Source of the DNA: JBDTVS01 sp040007095
GTDB taxonomy: Bacteria > Acidobacteriota > Vicinamibacteria > Vicinamibacterales > CAVVIG01
NCBI GenBank assembly: GCA_040007095.1
Contig: JBDTVS010000108.1
Coordinates: 1-25,879, forward strand
Length of the DNA stretch: 25,879 nucleotides
Direction of reading: 5' to 3'
The notes under the pieces were generated by a model. It was not told where the DNA came from. It saw only the letters and a program-made list of their open reading frames with translations, and searched no databases. This document shows, one piece after another, positions 22,252-25,879 of the stretch (positions within the stretch are counted from its first letter, which is position 1; the number at the start of each line of letters is the position of its first letter). The translations under genes and the position numbers were made by a program.

Positions 22252-23013
22252 ATGGATGAAGCGCGCTACTTGAACATTCCTGTCATTCTCGGCACGAGCC
22301 GTAAGGGGCGCGCCAGTGCGCATGCGGCGACACTGATGGCCGATCTGCTGAACCGCCGTGCCGGTGTCTGCAGCGAGGTGATCGATATCGCCGCCGTGCC
22401 CTTTCCAGTGGACGATGCCGGCGAAGCCATCAAGGACGCGGCCTTCGCGGCGGCGATGAGCGCCGCGGACGGACTGGTCATCGTCGCGCCCGAGTACAAC
22501 CACAGCTTTCCGGGCCTGCTCAAGCACGTGTTGGACAGCTGCCTGAGCGAATACATCCACAAAGCGGTCGGGCTGGTCGGCGTGTCGGCGGGTCCCTTTG
22601 CCGGCATCCGCGTGGTTCAGAGCCTGCTGCCCGTCATGCGCGAGCTGGGGATGGTCACGATCTTCTGGGATATCAACATCGGACAGGTGGGAAAGGTGTT
22701 CGCCGAGGACGGCCGCCTCCTGGACGAGGCATTCGTACGGCGGTCCGATCGGTTTATCCGCGAACTGATCTGGATGTCCAAGGTGCTGCGGTACGGCCGG
22801 GAACACGTGACCATCGACGAGGAAGCGACCGAAGCTGCCAAGCTGGTGCCCTGTTCAGCGTGCGGCACGCCGATGACCCACCACGCGGACAAGGTGGTTC
22901 CCGCAGCGGCGACCAACGAAGGCGACGTCGTATTGGCTGCCGCGCGCGCGTGCGCCGGATGTGGCGCGCAACAGGCGACGCTCGCGCCCGGGGTGGCGTC
23001 TGAGCTCCCGTAG
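22252..23013 (+). CDS. NAD(P)H-dependent FMN reductase with four-cysteine C-terminal tail
   Basis: A 253-residue protein. Residues 1-190 form a flavodoxin-like NADPH-dependent FMN reductase: IPVILGTSRKGRASAHAA phosphate loop, IVAPEYNHSFPGLLKHVLD and GVSAGPFAGIRVVQSLLPV. Typical members have about 180-190 residues. The extra tail carries Cys201-x2-Cys204 (PCSACG) and, 29 residues on, Cys234-x2-Cys237 (ACAGCG), which looks like a zinc ribbon. It should reduce FMN, quinones or similar using NAD(P)H in the cytoplasm. ATG 22252 has AGGA 8 nt upstream. It is the last gene of the plus-strand redox run. Confidence 0.88.
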   Translation: MDEARYLNIPVILGTSRKGRASAHAATLMADLLNRRAGVCSEVIDIAAVPFPVDDAGEAIKDAAFAAAMSAADGLVIVAPEYNHSFPGLLKHVLDSCLSEYIHKAVGLVGVSAGPFAGIRVVQSLLPVMRELGMVTIFWDINIGQVGKVFAEDGRLLDEAFVRRSDRFIRELIWMSKVLRYGREHVTIDEEATEAAKLVPCSACGTPMTHHADKVVPAAATNEGDVVLAAARACAGCGAQQATLAPGVASELP

Positions 23014-23060
23014 CGTTGGAGCGCTTTTCCCTTGGACACTACGTACAAACGGCAAATGCT

Positions 23061-23239
23061 CTAGTGTCCTGCGTCCGACGCTTTAGGACGTCTTCCGGGC
23101 GGGACATCCCTCCTCCACCCCGGCCTGGCGGCGTTGCTCCTCCCTCAGATACTCCCGGTATCCTCGGTCGTCGCGCCTTGCCATGCGCGCGCCGCGCGCC
23201 GGAAGCCGTGTACTACATCGTCGAACGCAGGACACATAG
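23061..23239. mobile_element. MITE-like element with about 20-bp terminal inverted repeats
   Basis: The left end CTAGTGTCCTGCGTCCGACG (23061-23080) matches the reverse complement of CGTCGAACGCAGGACACATA plus G (23219-23239) with one mismatch and one extra base. The 179-bp unit holds a 33-codon minus-strand ORF and a GCGCGC-gcc-GCGCGC palindrome (about 23185-23199), but no transposase. A third related end, GGACACTA (23329-23336), lies at the SDR stop codon and pairs with TAGTGTCC at 23062-23069, so the element might extend to 23336. No clear target-site duplication could be identified by eye. Confidence 0.6.
23083..23184 (-). CDS. Putative 33-residue protein inside the TIR element
   Basis: It runs from an ATG at 23182-23184 to a TAA at 23083-23085. 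The peptide begins MARRDDRGYREYLREEQRRQ and ends EEGCPARKTS. It is strongly charged and likely one helix, with a single Cys near the end. No RBS is visible. The sequence feels like real, recurrent protein rather than noise, and it sits wholly between the inverted repeats. That makes it a candidate element-borne microprotein; function unknown. Confidence 0.4.
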   Translation of the reverse strand: MARRDDRGYREYLREEQRRQAGVEEGCPARKTS

Positions 23240-23333
23240 CCGGGACGTGACCCCACGAGACAGTGAGGATGGTATGGGCAGGAGGGGCCGACGCGATGCT
23301 GGGGCGACCCCCGGCTGACCAGGTCTGCGGACA

Positions 23334-24143
23334 CTATTGTTCCTGATAGAAGACCGTCAGGCCGCCGTCAATCAAGTAGGTCGTCCCGGTCACGTAGTCG
23401 CTGTCGGGCGACGCCAGGAAGACGGCGAGACCAGCCACGTCATTCGGCTTGCCCAACCGGCTGAGGGGGATTTGCCCGACCAGCGACTTGAGCTTTACTG
23501 GATCGTTCAGTAGTTTGCTGTTGATCGGCGTCTCGATGGCACCGGGGGCGATGCTGTTGATCGTGATGCCCAGTGGCCCGAGTTCGACGGCGAGCGTTCG
23601 GGTCAACATCCGCACGCCGCCCTTGCTGGCGCAGTAGGCGGCGAAGTTGGGGAACGCGAGCTCCTCGTGGACCGAGCTGATGTTGATGATCTTGCCCGGA
23701 CGCCGTGCCGCGAGACATTGCTGCACAAACGCCTGGGTGGCGAAGAACACACCCTTCAGGTTGACGTCGAGCACCGCGTCGAAATCCCTCTCGGTGACAT
23801 CCCAGAAGGCCGCGTGCTTCTCGATGCCGGCGTTGTTCACCAGCACGTCGAGGCCGCCGAGCGCGTCGGCGCTGCGCGCGACCAGATCGCGCACTTCCGC
23901 GACCGTCCCGAGATTGGCTTGAATGATGGCGCCGCGGCGGCCCAACGCTTCGACCTCGGCGAGCGCGTCTTCGGCGCCTTTCGGATCGCTGTTGTAGTTG
24001 ATGACGACGTCCGCGCCTTCCTGGGCGAGGCGGATGGCAATCCCGCGGCCGATGCCCTTGCTGCTGCCGGTGACGAGTACTTTTCGGCCGAGCAACCGGT
24101 CACTGCTGGAACTGACAGGTGCGGTGAGCGTGGAACTGTTCAT
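23334..24143 (-). CDS. SDR-family dehydrogenase (glucose 1-dehydrogenase-like)
   Basis: A 269-residue classical short-chain dehydrogenase. Cofactor motif TGSSKGIG at residues 25-32, NNAG at 103-106, the catalytic Ser in INISSVHE (156/157), and Tyr170-x3-Lys174 (YCASK). The C-terminal TYLIDGGLTVFYQEQ is like that of glucose 1-dehydrogenases and related sugar or polyol dehydrogenases. It oxidises an alcohol with NAD(P)+; the substrate is not certain. I choose the ATG at 24141-24143 (AAAGGA 8 nt upstream); the frame continues upstream but without similarity. It is transcribed alone, divergent from the small winged-helix-like gene across a nested inverted repeat. Confidence 0.92.
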   Translation of the reverse strand: MNSSTLTAPVSSSSDRLLGRKVLVTGSSKGIGRGIAIRLAQEGADVVINYNSDPKGAEDALAEVEALGRRGAIIQANLGTVAEVRDLVARSADALGGLDVLVNNAGIEKHAAFWDVTERDFDAVLDVNLKGVFFATQAFVQQCLAARRPGKIINISSVHEELAFPNFAAYCASKGGVRMLTRTLAVELGPLGITINSIAPGAIETPINSKLLNDPVKLKSLVGQIPLSRLGKPNDVAGLAVFLASPDSDYVTGTTYLIDGGLTVFYQEQ

Positions 24144-24172
24144 GCTGCAATCCTTTCGGAACAGAGAGTTGT

Positions 24173-24220
24173 CAAACCGATCACCTGGGTTGCATGGCAA
24201 ACCCAGTGTCTGGCGGTTTG
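24173..24220. promoter_or_regulatory. Nested inverted repeat in the SDR promoter region
   Basis: Outer arms CAAACCG (24173-24179) and CGGTTTG (24214-24220), and inner arms CTGGGTT (24185-24191) and AACCCAG (24200-24206), are all perfect and share a centre near 24196. It lies 30 nt upstream of the SDR start in the divergent gap. This looks like a two-half-site operator or an mRNA leader stem. Confidence 0.5.
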
Positions 24221-24258
24221 GATGACGCCGACCACGTCGAGGTTTCAGTCGGGCCACC

Positions 24259-24558
24259 GTGCCAACCGCCGAAACCTTCGGACGGTCCAGGAATCCAAGG
24301 GACCGAGGTGACGCGATCAGCCTGCGTGAAGCGCCGCTTGCCGAGCGGCCGTTGCGCGATGACAGCATCACACCCTTGCTGCATCGTGTCCGGAGTGAGT
24401 TTCTGGAAATGCCCGGCTTGCGGTTGACGCCAGCCCAGGCGGCTCGGCTCTGGTCCCTGGACCGGGGAACGTCCGAGCGCATTCTTGACGGTCTGACGAC
24501 CGCCGGGTTTCTGTGGCGCAACAGCAACGGTGCGTATCTTCGTTCATCCGCGGCTTGA
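24259..24558 (+). CDS. Small winged-helix-like protein (hypothetical)
   Basis: A 99-residue protein at most. The C-terminal about 60 residues look like a conserved wHTH-like module: LLHRVRSEFLEMPGLRLTPA, then QAARLWSLDRGTSERILDGL and TTAGFLWRNSNGAYLR. They are preceded by a polar, poorly conserved leader. The GTG at 24259 is the first start, but it lacks an RBS and a later start is possible. It probably acts as a small DNA- or protein-binding domain, but I know no function. It is divergent from the SDR gene and 118 nt upstream of the debranching-enzyme fragment on the same strand. Confidence 0.55.
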   Translation: MPTAETFGRSRNPRDRGDAISLREAPLAERPLRDDSITPLLHRVRSEFLEMPGLRLTPAQAARLWSLDRGTSERILDGLTTAGFLWRNSNGAYLRSSAA

Positions 24559-24676
24559 CAGGCCGTGGTGCGCCGCTCGCCCCTCAGGCACGTACGATCG
24601 TTCGCGGTCCTTTCCTGGTGGCGAGGCGCCTTCCACGCCTCGAGCGGCACCAGACGTTCATCAAGGGGCTACTGAC

Positions 24677-25381
24677 GTGAAGATCGATGATCGAACGGAA
24701 TGGTTGGAGGCTGATGGCCTCGGGGGATTCGCGTCGGGCACCACCGCCGGCATCCGGACCCGTCGGTATCATGCGCTGTTGCTCACAGCCACGACGCCAC
24801 CAACGGGCCGAATGGTCCTGGTAAACGGCTTCGACGCGTGCGTCGAGACGACCGCCGGCGCGTGTGCGCTCTCGACTCAACGCTACGCCCCGGACGCGCT
24901 CCATCCGGATGGCGCCTCTCATATCGCGGACTTCACGGACGATCCCTGGCCGACCTGGGAATTCGAAGTGGCTGACACGACAGACCTGCGCCAGGAGATC
25001 CTGGTTCAGCACGGCACAGGCGCGGTCGTCATCGTCTGGACGCTCGTGAGAAGCGGGGGCCCCGTCGTACTTCACGTCAGGCCGTTCCTGTCCGGCCGCG
25101 ACTACCACTCGTTGCACCACGAAAACGGGGCGTTCCACTTCGGGGCGACGGTGAGCGGGGCCATGGTCACCTTCTCGTCGTACGACGGTGTGCCCGACGT
25201 CGTCTCTCTCTCGAATGGCGACTATCGCCATGCGCCGGAGTGGTACCGACGCTTTTCGTACACCGCTGAACGTGAACGTGGCGGTCGAGCGACACCTGCT
25301 GACGCCGCTCGGGCTCCGATCGCTGGCGCCTGGCGAGCCCGGTTACGCGGCACACTACCAGGGCGACTCGTCGGCTCGTGA
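24677..25381 (+). CDS. Glycogen-debranching-type protein, N-terminal part (gene has lost its middle)
   Basis: The N-terminal domain of an amylo-alpha-1,6-glucosidase/glycogen debranching enzyme. It starts MKIDDRTEWLEADGLGGFAS, then GTTAGIRTRRYHALLLTAT, VNGFDACVETT, VLHVRPFLSGRDYHSLHHEN and EWYRRFSYTAERERG. The GTG at 24677 has AAGGGG 8 nt upstream. Similarity ends near residue 200 (about 25280); the remainder of this frame, to 25381, is noise. The C-terminal end of the same protein type begins immediately in the +1 frame. Family members have roughly 650-700 residues, so about 300 central residues holding most of the catalytic domain are missing. Any product should be inactive. Confidence 0.75.
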   Translation: MKIDDRTEWLEADGLGGFASGTTAGIRTRRYHALLLTATTPPTGRMVLVNGFDACVETTAGACALSTQRYAPDALHPDGASHIADFTDDPWPTWEFEVADTTDLRQEILVQHGTGAVVIVWTLVRSGGPVVLHVRPFLSGRDYHSLHHENGAFHFGATVSGAMVTFSSYDGVPDVVSLSNGDYRHAPEWYRRFSYTAERERGGRATPADAARAPIAGAWRARLRGTLPGRLVGS

Positions 25382-25739
25382 CGCCGTCTATCACCAGGGC
25401 ACGGTGTGGCCCTGGCTGATGGGCCCATTTGTCGAGGCGTGGGTCCGCGTTCGAGGGAATACCACGACGGCCCGGCGCGAGGCCCGCCAACGATTCATGG
25501 CGCCGCTTCTTGCGCATCTGCAGTCGGCTGGTCTCGGACACGTCTCCGAGATCTCCGATGCGGAGACACCATTTGCTCCAAGAGGCTGTCCGTTCCAGGC
25601 ATGGTCGCTCGGCGAGCTGCTGCGTCTCGATCGCGTGGTGTTGGACGAACGGAAGCGCGCACCTCGACGAGGAAAGGCTGAGCAAGACCCACATACCTTC
25701 GCAAACTCTGCGTTCCGGCCCCCGAATACATCCACATAG
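25284..25739 (+). pseudogene. Glycogen-debranching-type protein, C-terminal remnant in another frame
   Basis: It reads VERHLLTPLGLRSLAPGEPG, YAAHYQGDSSARDAVYHQGT, VWPWLMGPFVEAWVRVRG and GHVSEISDAETPFAPRGC, then PFQAWSLGELLRLDRVV. This is the conserved end of the (alpha/alpha)6 domain of amylo-1,6-glucosidases (YHQGTVWPWL and the PRGC-QAWS block). It is out of frame (+1) with the N-terminal part and directly adjoins it near 25276-25290, where gaacgt occurs twice in tandem. It has no start of its own. An internal deletion of roughly 0.9 kb fits best; a misassembly is possible. Confidence 0.75.
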
Positions 25740-25879
25740 TGTGACGCTCTCCGTCCGTCGGATCCGTGACCCGATCACAACTTCCGACGGCGTGACGATC
25801 TCTTTCAACGGTGTCGTGACTCCATCCCCGCGTTGACCATCACGTAACCCGTCTCGGGTGTCGGCATCCAATTCGCCAG

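Noticed and set aside
25740..25879. Possible start of another gene at the right edge
   Set aside because: The last 140 bases show no recognisable reading frame, RBS or repeat; the minus-strand frame across it is antisense to the debranching-enzyme remnant.
1..25879. tRNA, rRNA, riboswitch or sigma54 (-24/-12) promoter
   Set aside because: Looked for by eye on both strands; nothing reached a level worth listing.

Overview
The window is GC-rich, densely coded bacterial DNA. Gene content suggests an Acidobacteriota-like soil bacterium, possibly of the Vicinamibacteria type. The supporting features are an MGH1-like glycoside hydrolase, a GMC oxidoreductase paired with a VOC protein, a DM13 protein, a membrane ferric-reductase/Rieske operon, several ECF sigma systems, and dispersed hairpins with a 9-nt internal period. 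This is inference from gene content and style; there is no rRNA or other marker gene. No tRNA, rRNA, CRISPR array or intact transposase was seen.

Layout. (1) 52-1385, minus: an ECF sigma factor with its zinc-finger anti-sigma factor, divergent from a bicovalent-type FAD oxidoreductase (1819-3228, plus). (2) 3290-4875, minus: an LtrA-family membrane protein and a lone zf-HC2 mini-protein, divergent from a tight DoxX/DinB/DedA operon (5103-6668, plus). (3) 6735-9641, minus: STAS protein, ECF sigma factor and a fused two-acyltransferase OlsF-type ornithine-lipid enzyme. The last carries a single-base frameshift and a hairpin repeat inside its linker. (4) 9847-12024, plus: a GAF-GAF sigma54-dependent activator. 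A cluster of TTCGTGG motifs and two palindromes precede it, and a strong bidirectional terminator follows it. (5) 12108-14202: a secreted DM13 protein, then a gene graveyard made of a possible MOSC tail, a headless haloalkane-dehalogenase-like hydrolase, a reversed C-terminal piece of an ATP-grasp-like protein, and a tailless VOC protein. (6) 14199-16648, minus: intact GMC oxidoreductase and an aquaporin split by one missing base. (7) 16798-19485, plus: a large MGH1/GH63-like glycoside hydrolase. (8) 19657-23013, plus: two small membrane proteins and a ferric-reductase/Rieske protein chained by ATGA overlaps, then a membrane-anchored cysteine protein and an FMN reductase with an added four-cysteine tail. 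(9) 23014-25879: a small TIR-bounded element with a 33-residue ORF, an SDR dehydrogenase, a small winged-helix-like protein and a glycogen-debranching-type gene that has lost its middle.

How it fits together. Regions 1-4 are unusually regulatory: two ECF sigma factors, two zf-HC2 proteins, a STAS protein and a sigma54 activator lie within 12 kb, next to envelope-lipid and membrane genes. Regions 6-9 look like redox and carbohydrate metabolism. The most notable features outside the genes are: five hairpins built from diverged 9-nt repeats (one inside a reading frame); the promoter-proximal motif array before the sigma54 activator; and the roughly 180-bp TIR element. Several genes are broken at single bases or by apparent deletions or replacements. 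This may be real decay or, if the contig is metagenomic, assembly error.
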